From NCBI RefSeq assembly GCF_936943645.1, contig NZ_CAKZJO010000056.1:62001-126000 (forward strand): 64,000 nt of DNA, given 5' to 3'. The position numbers and the translations under genes were made by a program. The stretch is from an uncultured Bradyrhizobium sp. (GTDB lineage: Bacteria; Pseudomonadota; Alphaproteobacteria; Rhizobiales; Xanthobacteraceae). Positions 41,618 to 48,539 of the stretch are shown here, piece by piece; within the stretch, counting starts at the first letter, position 1, and the number at the start of each line of letters is the position of its first letter. Under the pieces are notes generated by a model that saw only the letters and a program-made list of their open reading frames with translations, was not told where the DNA came from and ran no database searches.

Positions 41618-42958
41618 ATGACGTTGACGTCAACCGCGCCACTGCGCGCGACATCCGATGCGCAAGCCGCGCCGGACAAGCTGCCCAAGCGCGCCGCGCT
41701 GGTCAGCTTCGTCGGCAGCATGCTCGAATACTACGACTTCTTCATTTACGGCACCGCGGCCGCGCTGATCTTTCCAAAAGTGTTCTTCGCCAATGTCGAT
41801 CCGTCGACGGCGACGCTGCTGGCGCTGCTGTCCTTCGGCATCGGCTATATCGCCCGTCCCGTCGGCGCCGTCATCCTCGGCCATTTCGGCGACCGCATCG
41901 GCCGCAAGACAGTGCTGCTGTTCACGCTGGTCCTGATGGGCGGCTCGACGCTCGCGATCGGCCTGTTGCCGGACGCAAAATCGATCGGCAACGCGGCACC
42001 CATCATCCTGACACTGCTGCGCCTGCTGCAGGGCCTGTCGGCCGCCGGCGAGCAGAGCGGGGCAAACTCGTTGACGCTGGAGCATTCCGCCAATTCCAAC
42101 CGCGCCTTCTTCACCAGCTGGACCCTGAGCGGCACCCAGGCCGGCGCGATCCTCGCGACGCTGGTGTTCATCCCGGTGTCGAGCCTGCCGGAAGACCAGC
42201 TGCTGAGCTGGGGCTGGCGCATTCCGTTCCTGCTGTCCTTCTTCGTGCTGATTGTCGCCTATCTGGTGCGGCGGACCATGCCGGAGACGCCCGTGTTCGA
42301 GGACATCAAGGACAAGGCGAAGGTGGCGCGCTTCCCGGTTGTCGCTCTGCTGCGCGACTATTGGTCCGACGTGCTGCGCGTGATCGTTTGCGCGCTGATC
42401 GCGACCGTCAGCACCATGACGGCCGTGTTCGCGCTCGGCTATGCGACCTCCAAGTTCGGCGTCGCGCGTCCGACCATGCTGTGGGCCGGCGTACTCGGCA
42501 ACGTCACCGCGCTGATCACCCAGCCGCTGTGGGCGCTGCTCGCCGACAAGATCGGCCGCAAGCCGGTGTTCATCGGCGGCGTGCTCGGCTGCGCCGTGCT
42601 GGTGTTCCCCTATTTCATGCTGGTGACGTCAGGCAACACGCTGGCGATCTTCGCTGCGGCGATGACCCTTTCGGGCATCATCTACGCCGCGCCGAACGCG
42701 ATCTGGCCCTCCTTCTATGCCGAGATGTTCGAGGCGCGCGTGCGTTATTCCGGCACCGCGATCGGCACCCAGCTCGGCTTCCTCGCCGCCGGCTTTACGC
42801 CGCTGGTGAGCGCGAGCCTTGTTGGCGAGGGGCCGACCGGGTGGATTCCGGTCGCGATCTTCGTCGCCTCCTGCTGTGTGATCTCGGCAGCGGCGGCGGC
42901 AACCGCGCGCGAAACCCACACCGTCGACATCGCCGATCTCGGCAAGCGGCGCGCGTAA
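41618..42958 (+). CDS. MFS metabolite:proton symporter (MHS family)
   Basis: The 446-residue membrane protein has 12 membrane segments and the MHS-type opening LVSFVGSMLEYYDFFIYGTAAAL. The family loop GHFGDRIGRKTVLL appears between segments 2 and 3, and again as LADKIGRKPVFI in the second half. Related proteins carry citrate, alpha-ketoglutarate, shikimate, proline/betaine or aromatic acids. The ATG at 41618 is preceded by GGGGAGGAG. A carboxylesterase gene follows after 14 nt, so the imported compound may be an acid released from, or esterified as, the esterase substrate. TetR control is likely from the divergent gene. Confidence 0.9.
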   Translation: MTLTSTAPLRATSDAQAAPDKLPKRAALVSFVGSMLEYYDFFIYGTAAALIFPKVFFANVDPSTATLLALLSFGIGYIARPVGAVILGHFGDRIGRKTVLLFTLVLMGGSTLAIGLLPDAKSIGNAAPIILTLLRLLQGLSAAGEQSGANSLTLEHSANSNRAFFTSWTLSGTQAGAILATLVFIPVSSLPEDQLLSWGWRIPFLLSFFVLIVAYLVRRTMPETPVFEDIKDKAKVARFPVVALLRDYWSDVLRVIVCALIATVSTMTAVFALGYATSKFGVARPTMLWAGVLGNVTALITQPLWALLADKIGRKPVFIGGVLGCAVLVFPYFMLVTSGNTLAIFAAAMTLSGIIYAAPNAIWPSFYAEMFEARVRYSGTAIGTQLGFLAAGFTPLVSASLVGEGPTGWIPVAIFVASCCVISAAAAATARETHTVDIADLGKRRA

Positions 42959-42972
42959 GAGGCAAGTTGCAG

Positions 42973-44487
42973 ATGCGCGCGAAAGCGGTTTCGACCACGA
43001 ACGGGCCGGTCACCGGCGCCGAGCAGAATGGCATACGCGTCTTTAGGGGCGTGCCCTATGCGACTGCCCGGCGCTTCGCGAAGGCCGTGCCGCCGCTCGC
43101 GTGGACGGAACCGCTGAGCTGCACGGATTTCGGCACCTATGCGCCGCAACCCGGTCATCTCGATCATGCGCTCGAGGAGTCCTGCCTCAGCCTCAACATT
43201 TGGGCGCCGGCGGCGGATCGTCCGCTGCCGGTGCTGTTCTTCGTCCATGGCGGCGCCTTCGTCACCGGCGGCGGCGCCGATTATGACGGCGCCTTCCTCG
43301 CTGCGCATGGGTCGGCTGTGATCGTCACCATCAATTACCGGCTCGGCCCGCTCGGCTTCCTGCAATTGCATCGTCATGGTCTTGCGGAGGCGAGCAACCT
43401 CGCCCTCCAGGACACGCTCGCCGCCCTCGATTGGGTGCGCGCCAACATTGCCAATTTCGGCGGCGATTCGGATGCGATCACGCTCGCAGGCCAATCCGCC
43501 GGCGCCTCCATGGTGATTGCGCTGGCAACCCTGCCGCAGGCCAAAGGCAAGTTCATCCGTGCGCTCGCGCTCAGTGCGCCTGGGCGCAACATCATGCGCG
43601 CCGAGCACGCCGACGACGTCGCCCGACGCGTGATCGACGAGCTCGAGCTGTCGCGTGATCCAGGCATGATTGCTTCCGTGCCGCTGCAAAACCTGTTCGC
43701 GGCGGTGGAGCAGGTCGGCCGCAGGCTCGCGGACGAAACAGAACAGGGCACGCTGTTCGGCCCGGTGCTCGACGGCATGGTGATTCCGCGCGAGCCTCGC
43801 GATGTCTTTGCCGACGGAATGCTGCGCGACATTCCGCTCTGGCTCGGCTCCTGCCGCGACGAGATGGTGATGTTCCTGAAGAGCACGCCGCCGGCCGCGA
43901 TGATCCGAACCACCGAGCGGCAGCTACGCACTTCATTCGGCGATGCCGGCTGGGAGCGTCTGTTGTCCTGTTATCGCGCCACCGCGCGTCCCGACGAGGA
44001 TCCTTACGAGGCGCTGCTGTCGGATGCGTTCTGGCATCGCCCGATGGCCGATCTTGCGCGGCTCCATGCTGCCGCCGGCGGCGCGGTGTGGCTGAGCCGG
44101 TTCGATCATCGCCCCTCCTTGCGGCCGTTCCTGTCGCAGGGCCCGACCCACGGCGCCGACAATGCCTGTCTCTGGGCGCACCTGCCTGATTTCATCGATC
44201 GCCCGATCCTGAAGCGCAAGGGCGGCCCGATGACCCCAGGCGACGTCGAGGTCGCAGCGCGCTTTCAGGCCGACGTGCTGCGCTTCGTCACGGCCGGCAG
44301 GCCTGAGGTCGCGGACGTCTGGCCGCAATTCGCGCCAGGTCACGAGCCGCTCGCGCTGTTCGACCAGCCGTCTCGTGTCGTCTCGCTCAAGGACGGCGCG
44401 CGGTCGCTGGTGTGGACGGAGCTGCTGGCGCAATCCGGCACGCCCGCGGTTCAGCCGATTGCGAAATCGGCCGCGGTTTCTGCGTGA
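42973..44487 (+). CDS. Type B carboxylesterase (para-nitrobenzyl esterase-like)
   Basis: The 504-residue enzyme is a type B carboxylesterase of alpha/beta-hydrolase fold. The oxyanion-hole motif is FFVHGGAFVTGG (90-100), the nucleophile is Ser175 in LAGQSAGAS, and the catalytic His lies in THGADN. ESCLSLNIWAP is the second family signature. There is no signal peptide, so it is cytoplasmic and acts after uptake by the linked MFS carrier. The last 37 nt overlap the convergent racemase gene, an uncommon arrangement here. The substrate is unknown. Confidence 0.92.
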   Translation: MRAKAVSTTNGPVTGAEQNGIRVFRGVPYATARRFAKAVPPLAWTEPLSCTDFGTYAPQPGHLDHALEESCLSLNIWAPAADRPLPVLFFVHGGAFVTGGGADYDGAFLAAHGSAVIVTINYRLGPLGFLQLHRHGLAEASNLALQDTLAALDWVRANIANFGGDSDAITLAGQSAGASMVIALATLPQAKGKFIRALALSAPGRNIMRAEHADDVARRVIDELELSRDPGMIASVPLQNLFAAVEQVGRRLADETEQGTLFGPVLDGMVIPREPRDVFADGMLRDIPLWLGSCRDEMVMFLKSTPPAAMIRTTERQLRTSFGDAGWERLLSCYRATARPDEDPYEALLSDAFWHRPMADLARLHAAAGGAVWLSRFDHRPSLRPFLSQGPTHGADNACLWAHLPDFIDRPILKRKGGPMTPGDVEVAARFQADVLRFVTAGRPEVADVWPQFAPGHEPLALFDQPSRVVSLKDGARSLVWTELLAQSGTPAVQPIAKSAAVSA

Positions 44488-45140
44488 ATGGCCGTGGTGT
44501 CGAACGTCTCGACCGAGGTGTCGTCGGCGCCCACCAGCATCGTGATCTCGGTGCAGCCGAGGATAATGCAATCCGCGCCGGCGGTGACGAGCGCGGCCAT
44601 CACCTCCTGATAGCGCCGGCGTGAGGGCTCGGTGACGATGCCGAGGCACAGCTCGTCGTAGATGATGCGGTTGACGTCGGCGCGCGCTTCGGGGGGAGGA
44701 ACCAGCACGTCGAGATCGTGCGCGCGCAGCCGATCGATGTAGAAATCCTCCTCCATCGTGAACTTGGTGCCGAGCAGCCCGACCCGCCGGTATCCCTTCG
44801 CCCGGATCCGCTGCGCCGTCGCATCGCCGATGTGGATGAACGGCACGTCGACGCCCGCGATGATGTCGGGCGCGAGCTTGTGCATCGTGTTCGTGCACAG
44901 CACGATCGCCCGCGCGCCGGCGCCTTCGAGACGCCGCGCCACCTCCGTCAGGCTGGTCGCCGCCTCGCTCCAGCGGCCGCCATATTGCATCTGCTTGATC
45001 TCTTCGAAATCGTAGGAATAGAGCAGCAGCGGCGCCGAATGCAGCTTGCCCAGTCGGTCGCGGACCCGCTCATTGATGAGCTTGTAATAGAGCGCCGTGC
45101 TCTCCCAGCTCATGCCCCCGATCAAGCCGATGGTCTGCAT
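44451..45140 (-). CDS. Aspartate/glutamate racemase family (YgeA-like)
   Basis: This 229-residue protein is a PLP-independent amino-acid racemase. It begins MQTIGLIGGMSWESTALYYK, the aspartate racemase signature. The two catalytic cysteines are Cys82 in VLCTNTMHK and Cys196 in LGCTEIT, so it should be active. The type resembles broad-range YgeA racemases. Its 3' end overlaps the convergent esterase gene by 37 nt. It is transcribed alone, with no adjacent amino-acid transporter. Confidence 0.92.
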   Translation of the reverse strand: MQTIGLIGGMSWESTALYYKLINERVRDRLGKLHSAPLLLYSYDFEEIKQMQYGGRWSEAATSLTEVARRLEGAGARAIVLCTNTMHKLAPDIIAGVDVPFIHIGDATAQRIRAKGYRRVGLLGTKFTMEEDFYIDRLRAHDLDVLVPPPEARADVNRIIYDELCLGIVTEPSRRRYQEVMAALVTAGADCIILGCTEITMLVGADDTSVETFDTTAIHAETAADFAIG

Positions 45141-45252
45141 TCCCGTGTCCTCGCTGTCAGGTTTGACGGGACCGTAGACGAAAACGTCGACGCTCGGTAG
45201 CCGCCGCTTGATTGCGGCGGTCCGGGTGTGTCATTGTTCCGTCAGCGCCGAT

Positions 45253-45283
45253 TTGACACTCAGCTTGCGGGCGCTTCTACAAA
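45253..45283 (+). promoter_or_regulatory. Candidate sigma-70-type promoter for metallophosphoesterase gene
   Basis: A perfect TTGACA (45253-45258) is followed after 17-19 nt by TCTACA/TACAAA. The site is about 80 nt upstream of the metallophosphoesterase start. A stem-loop CCGCCGC-TTGATT-GCGGCGG lies just before it (45201-45220). The -10 match is weak. Confidence 0.45.
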
Positions 45284-45361
45284 TGCAGCTAAAGAGACCG
45301 CCATCCCTGCATCGTCCCGCATCGCGTGAAGTCGTCGGCCATCTCGCATGGAGAAGGCTAC

Positions 45362-46096
45362 ATGAAATTTGCTGCGATCGCCGACGTGCACGGGAATCGT
45401 CCGGCGCTTGAAGCTGTGCTTGCCGATATCGCCGCGCTAGGTATCGACGAGGTCGTGAACCTGGGCGACCATGTCAGCGGACCGCTCGAGGCGGCCGCAA
45501 CGGCGGATCTGCTGATCGCGCGCGGCTTTCCGTCGGTGCTGGGCGATCAGGACCGCATCCTGGTCGAGCTCTGGCAGTCGGGCGGCTCGGCGCGCAGTGA
45601 TTTCCAGCAGCTCGAGCGCAGGCATTTCGATTGGCTGGCAAGCATGCCGGCGACGTTGACCTATAGAGACCGGGTGTTCCTGTGCCACGCATCGCCAACC
45701 GACGATGCCGCCTTCTGGCTCGACACCATCAGCGCGGACGGAAGCGTGCGTGCCAGCCCGATCGAGGCAATCGAGGTCGAAGCCGCCAGGGTCAAAGCCG
45801 AACTCATCCTTTGCGGGCACACGCACATTCCAAGAGTGCTTCGCCTGCGAGACGGGCGGTTGGTGGTCAATCCCGGCAGCGTCGGATTGCCCGGCTATGA
45901 CGGCAAGCTGCCCGTTCCCTACGTGGTCGAGGTCGGTACGCCGCATGCGTGCTACGCCATCCTGGAGGAGGGCGCAGCAGGCTGGTCCGCGACGATCCGC
46001 TACGTGCCCTACGATCCCACGGCGATGGCGGCACTCGCGCGCAGCAAGGGCATGGCCAGTTGGGCGAGCGCGATCGCAACCGGCTGGGTTTCGTAG
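45362..46096 (+). CDS. Calcineurin-like metallophosphoesterase (YfcE/MJ0936 family)
   Basis: The 244-residue phosphodiesterase has all metal-binding motifs: IADVHGN (Asp-x-His), VNLGDHV (Gly-Asp), VLGDQD (a variant of GNHD), LCHASP and LCGHTHIP. Known relatives hydrolyse phosphodiester model substrates and some cyclic nucleotides; physiological substrates are mostly unknown. GGAGAAGG precedes the chosen ATG; a start 36 nt upstream is less likely. Its TAG stop lies within the left end of a palindromic repeat (GTAGCCCGG), so the repeat abuts or supplies the stop codon. Confidence 0.9.
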   Translation: MKFAAIADVHGNRPALEAVLADIAALGIDEVVNLGDHVSGPLEAAATADLLIARGFPSVLGDQDRILVELWQSGGSARSDFQQLERRHFDWLASMPATLTYRDRVFLCHASPTDDAAFWLDTISADGSVRASPIEAIEVEAARVKAELILCGHTHIPRVLRLRDGRLVVNPGSVGLPGYDGKLPVPYVVEVGTPHACYAILEEGAAGWSATIRYVPYDPTAMAALARSKGMASWASAIATGWVS

Positions 46097-46221
46097 CCCG
46101 GACGAGCGGCTTGTCCGCCGAAGCTCGGAGAGCGAAGGCGGAAGCGAAATCCGGGAGCTTCGTGCCTGCCGTACCAGGTCCCGGCTGTCGCGCCGCTCAC
46201 CCGGGCAACGCCTTCGTAGCT
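46093..46221. repeat. Palindromic repeat R1 with nested hairpin insertion
   Basis: The element starts CGTAGCCCGGAC at the metallophosphoesterase stop and ends CCCGGGCAACG-CCTTCGTAGC. A 33-nt segment (46110-46142) interrupts the left arm. Without it the arm would read on as GAGCGG-AGCGAAATCCGGG. It is the first of six elements in a 1.3-kb island without genes. Confidence 0.8.
46110..46142. repeat. Nested hairpin insertion, copy 1 (33 nt)
   Basis: The insert begins CTTGTCCGCCGAAGC and ends GCGAAGGCGGA. TCCGCC at the start pairs with GGCGGA at the end to make a hairpin. A 30-nt relative lies at 47115-47144 in a different outer repeat, at an equivalent point before AGC. Confidence 0.75.
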
Positions 46222-46299
46222 GTGTCGCCGCGCTGTCAATGCATGCGCGCAAAAAGATTCTTCTTTACCGAAATTCGGTTTCGGCGTATGTTTAGGCCA

Positions 46300-46800
46300 T
46301 CCTGATCCGGGATAAGGGGCGGTCGTACGTCGCAACGAGCCGCGGATCGGGGAGCGGTGGACGCAGGCGGCGTCGTGCGCGAGAGGCGGGAGCAGGGCGG
46401 GATGAACCCCGTGAGGTCCCGGCCGCGCGCGGACGAGCGGCGCCGGTGCGTACGGCCAAATCGCGTGGTCCTGGCTGTCGTTGCTACAGCCAAGCCCTTG
46501 CGAAGGTGCGCCGAGCCCGACCGGGCGAGGTACGCCGTTAATTCGCGAGGACGAGGGAGGCCAAAAGGAAAGTTCGGCTCCCGGGAGAGCGCGCCATACG
46601 CCGTCAAACATCGCGCAGGGAAGGCCGGACGTTCTCGGCTTCACCTGTCATCCGTTGTGCATTTGCGTGTGCATTCTCATCGCACGACGGACAAGCGGGT
46701 GCCAGCCGGCGCCCGGCCTTCCCTGCGCCCTTTCGCTAGAGGGGGTGATGCGGAGAGAGCAAAGCTCGGGCGGAAGCGTCGCGAGAAGGTGAAGGCATGT
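46300..46800. repeat. Long structured non-coding element R2
   Basis: About 500 nt without a convincing gene but with strong secondary-structure potential. A perfect 16-bp inverted repeat GCGCAGGGAAGGCCGG (46613-46628) / CCGGCCTTCCCTGCGC (46713-46728) encloses 84 nt. Other blocks, such as GGCTGTCGTTGCTACAGCC (46472-46490), form local hairpins. Text very similar to this recurs, as far as I remember, in Bradyrhizobium genomes. It may be a dispersed element or a structured RNA. Boundaries are approximate. Confidence 0.6.
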
Positions 46801-46825
46801 CTGCGTGCCACACACTCCGCTATCG

Positions 46826-46919
46826 TGGGGTGGGCAAAGCGGAGCGTGCCCACGACTTCTCACCGAAGAGAGAGATGGTGGGCACGGCGCAAGAGCGCCT
46901 TTGTTTGCCCACCCTACGA
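46826..46919. repeat. Palindromic repeat R3
   Basis: The left end GGGGTGGGCAAAGC and right end TTTGTTTGCCCACCC are complementary, with inner GTGCCCAC/GTGGGCAC. It is a third, unrelated palindrome type in the island. Confidence 0.8.
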
Positions 46920-46959
46920 GACCTCCGTTGAGGAGATGAATAGCAGCCACACTCTCGAT

Positions 46960-47060
46960 GTCATCGCCCGGCAGGCGGGCGATCCAGTACGCCGAGACGG
47001 CCGTTGTTGAATCGAGAAGCTGCGGCGTACTGGATTCTCCGCTTTCGCGGGGAATGACAG
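46960..47060. repeat. Palindromic repeat R4
   Basis: The element runs from GTCATCGCCCGG to GGGGAATGACAG. Inner arms GATCCAGTACGCCG and CGGCGTACTGGAT are an almost perfect inverted pair enclosing about 30 nt. Confidence 0.85.
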
Positions 47061-47095
47061 TGCAACTTGGAGAACCAGCTGCCCCCTCATACTCC

Positions 47096-47212
47096 GTCAT
47101 AGCGAGCGCAGCGACTTGTCCGCCGAAGCCTTGGCGAAGGCGGAAGCAATCCAGAATCTTTCCGCGGGAAGACTCTGGATTGCTTCCTCGCAAGGGCTCC
47201 TCGCAATGACGG
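47096..47212. repeat. Palindromic repeat R5 with nested hairpin insertion
   Basis: The outer ends are CGTCATAGCGAG and CTCGCAATGACGG. The inner arms AGCAATCCAGA and TCTGGATTGCT are perfectly complementary. A 30-nt hairpin (47115-47144) is inserted in the left arm. Removing it restores GCGAGCGCAGCGAAGCAATCC. Confidence 0.88.
47115..47144. repeat. Nested hairpin insertion, copy 2 (30 nt)
   Basis: Begins CTTGTCCGCCGAAGCC and ends TTGGCGAAGGCGGA; TCCGCC/GGCGGA and GCC/GGC pair. It differs from copy 1 only in the loop region. Confidence 0.82.
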
Positions 47213-47232
47213 GGAGAGAGGGTCGCCAAGGC

Positions 47233-47386
47233 CCTTGCCCCGGACGCGGCGCAGCGGTCCGGCGATGCGAAGCATCGATCGGGGTGGTGCGCTGCAGAGC
47301 CGGGGCCCATGTCGCCGTATGCCGTGCTGACCGGGTCCCGGCTCTGCGCCGCAACGCTAAAGCGTTGCAACTCGTCCGGGACAAGG
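47233..47386. repeat. Palindromic repeat R6
   Basis: Ends CCTTGCCCCGGACG and CGTCCGGGACAAGG, with inner AGAGCCGGG/CCCGGCTCT arms. It closes the repeat island about 70 nt before the next gene. Confidence 0.85.
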
Positions 47387-47417
47387 GTGGCAACCTCTGG
47401 ACTCCAGCTGTATTCAG

Positions 47418-47429
47418 ATTAGTATACAG
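47418..47429. promoter_or_regulatory. Candidate GntR-type operator before hydroxyacid dehydrogenase operon
   Basis: TTAGTATACAGA is centred on the palindrome GTATAC in a short AT-rich patch 31 nt before the GTG start at 47460. FCD-type GntR regulators often bind sites with a GTATAC core, and one is encoded in this operon (52327). No second copy was noticed near that gene. Confidence 0.35.
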
Positions 47430-47459
47430 ATATCTAGGCCCGACAGGATAGGGAATCCC

Positions 47460-48377
47460 GTGCGCGCACTCTTCGTCGATGCAAACGACACCCTGGCGGC
47501 GGTGACCGACAAGTTGCTGGGCTCCAACCCGCTCCCCGTCGGCATCAACCGCAATCCCTCCATCAAGCCCGACGATCTGCCCGGCCTGCTCGATGGCGTC
47601 GAGATCATGATCGTCGACCATACCGCGGTGCCGACGGCGGTCGCCGCGCAATGCGCCGCACTGAAGCACGTCGTCTTCCTCGGCACCGGCGCGCGCAGCT
47701 ACATGAATCCGGAAGAGCTGGCTGAGCGCGGTATCGCGGTTCACACCATCAAGGGCTATGGCGACACCGCGGTTGCCGAATGCGCGATCGCGCTGATGTG
47801 GGCGTCCGCGAAGAGCTTTGGCGAGATGGATCGCGGCATGCGCGAGGGCAATTGGCTGCGCCGTGACGCGGTGCAGCTCACCGGCAAGACGCTCGGCCTG
47901 ATTGGCTTTGGCGGCATCGCGGCGGAAGCGGCGCGCATGGCGGCCGGCTGCGGCATGAAGGTGATCGCCTGGAACAGGACGCCGAAGACGCATCCCGGCG
48001 TCGAATTCGTCCCGCTGGAAAAGCTGCTGGCGGACAGCCACGTCGTCTCGCTGCACCTGCTGCTCAACGACGACACCAAGGGCTTTCTGTCGCGCGGGCG
48101 GATCGCGCAGATGCGCCCCGGCAGCATCCTGATCAACACCGCGCGCGGTGCCCTCGTCGACGAAGATGCGATGCTCGAGGCCTTGCGCTCGGGCCACATC
48201 GCCCATGCCGGGCTCGACGTCTTCACCGTCGAGCCGCTGCCGCCGGGCCATGCGCTGACGAAATTGCCGAACGTGACGCTGTCGGCGCATTCGGCGTTTC
48301 GCACGCCGGAAGCGAGCGACAATCTGATCGGCGCCGCGCTCGATCATTGCCGTCGCATCATCGCGAGCGGGCGGTAG
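47460..48377 (+). CDS. D-2-hydroxyacid dehydrogenase
   Basis: The 305-residue NAD(P)-dependent enzyme interconverts 2-keto acids and D-2-hydroxyacids. The nucleotide-binding motif is GLIGFGGIAAEAARMA at about 146-161. The catalytic residues are Arg229 (NTARGALVDE), Glu258 (DVFTVEPLPPG) and His277 (LSAHSAF). The start is a GTG. A candidate operator lies just upstream, and the TPP enzyme follows after 162 nt. It may act as a phosphoglycerate dehydrogenase-like or glyoxylate/hydroxypyruvate reductase-like enzyme. The context of keto-acid enzymes supports a catabolic role, but the substrate is not fixed by sequence. Confidence 0.9.
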   Translation: MRALFVDANDTLAAVTDKLLGSNPLPVGINRNPSIKPDDLPGLLDGVEIMIVDHTAVPTAVAAQCAALKHVVFLGTGARSYMNPEELAERGIAVHTIKGYGDTAVAECAIALMWASAKSFGEMDRGMREGNWLRRDAVQLTGKTLGLIGFGGIAAEAARMAAGCGMKVIAWNRTPKTHPGVEFVPLEKLLADSHVVSLHLLLNDDTKGFLSRGRIAQMRPGSILINTARGALVDEDAMLEALRSGHIAHAGLDVFTVEPLPPGHALTKLPNVTLSAHSAFRTPEASDNLIGAALDHCRRIIASGR

Positions 48378-48539
48378 TGCAAACAGCAGGGGCGGGCATG
48401 ATCCCTGCGCAGGCTGCGAAAAGCCTTTCGATCTTGCGCGTGCTGTCGGCCTGCCTTACCCCAGCTTCGAACACAATTTTCGCGAACTGGTGAGGCGCAT
48501 TTGCCCGAGCCTGATCGCCAGAGCCTTGAGGGAGCCGAC

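Noticed and set aside
46357..47010. 217-codon open frame in the repeat island
   Set aside because: It runs across several distinct palindromic repeats, is Arg-rich and has no motif; databases often contain such repeat-derived false genes.
46093..47386. Insertion sequence or transposon remnant in the repeat island
   Set aside because: No transposase fragment, terminal repeats of IS type or target duplications were seen; the content is independent short palindromes.
47097..48347. Minus-strand open frame of 416 codons over repeat R5/R6 and the hydroxyacid dehydrogenase gene
   Set aside because: The opposite strand carries a dehydrogenase with all catalytic residues; the frame is a shadow plus repeat sequence.
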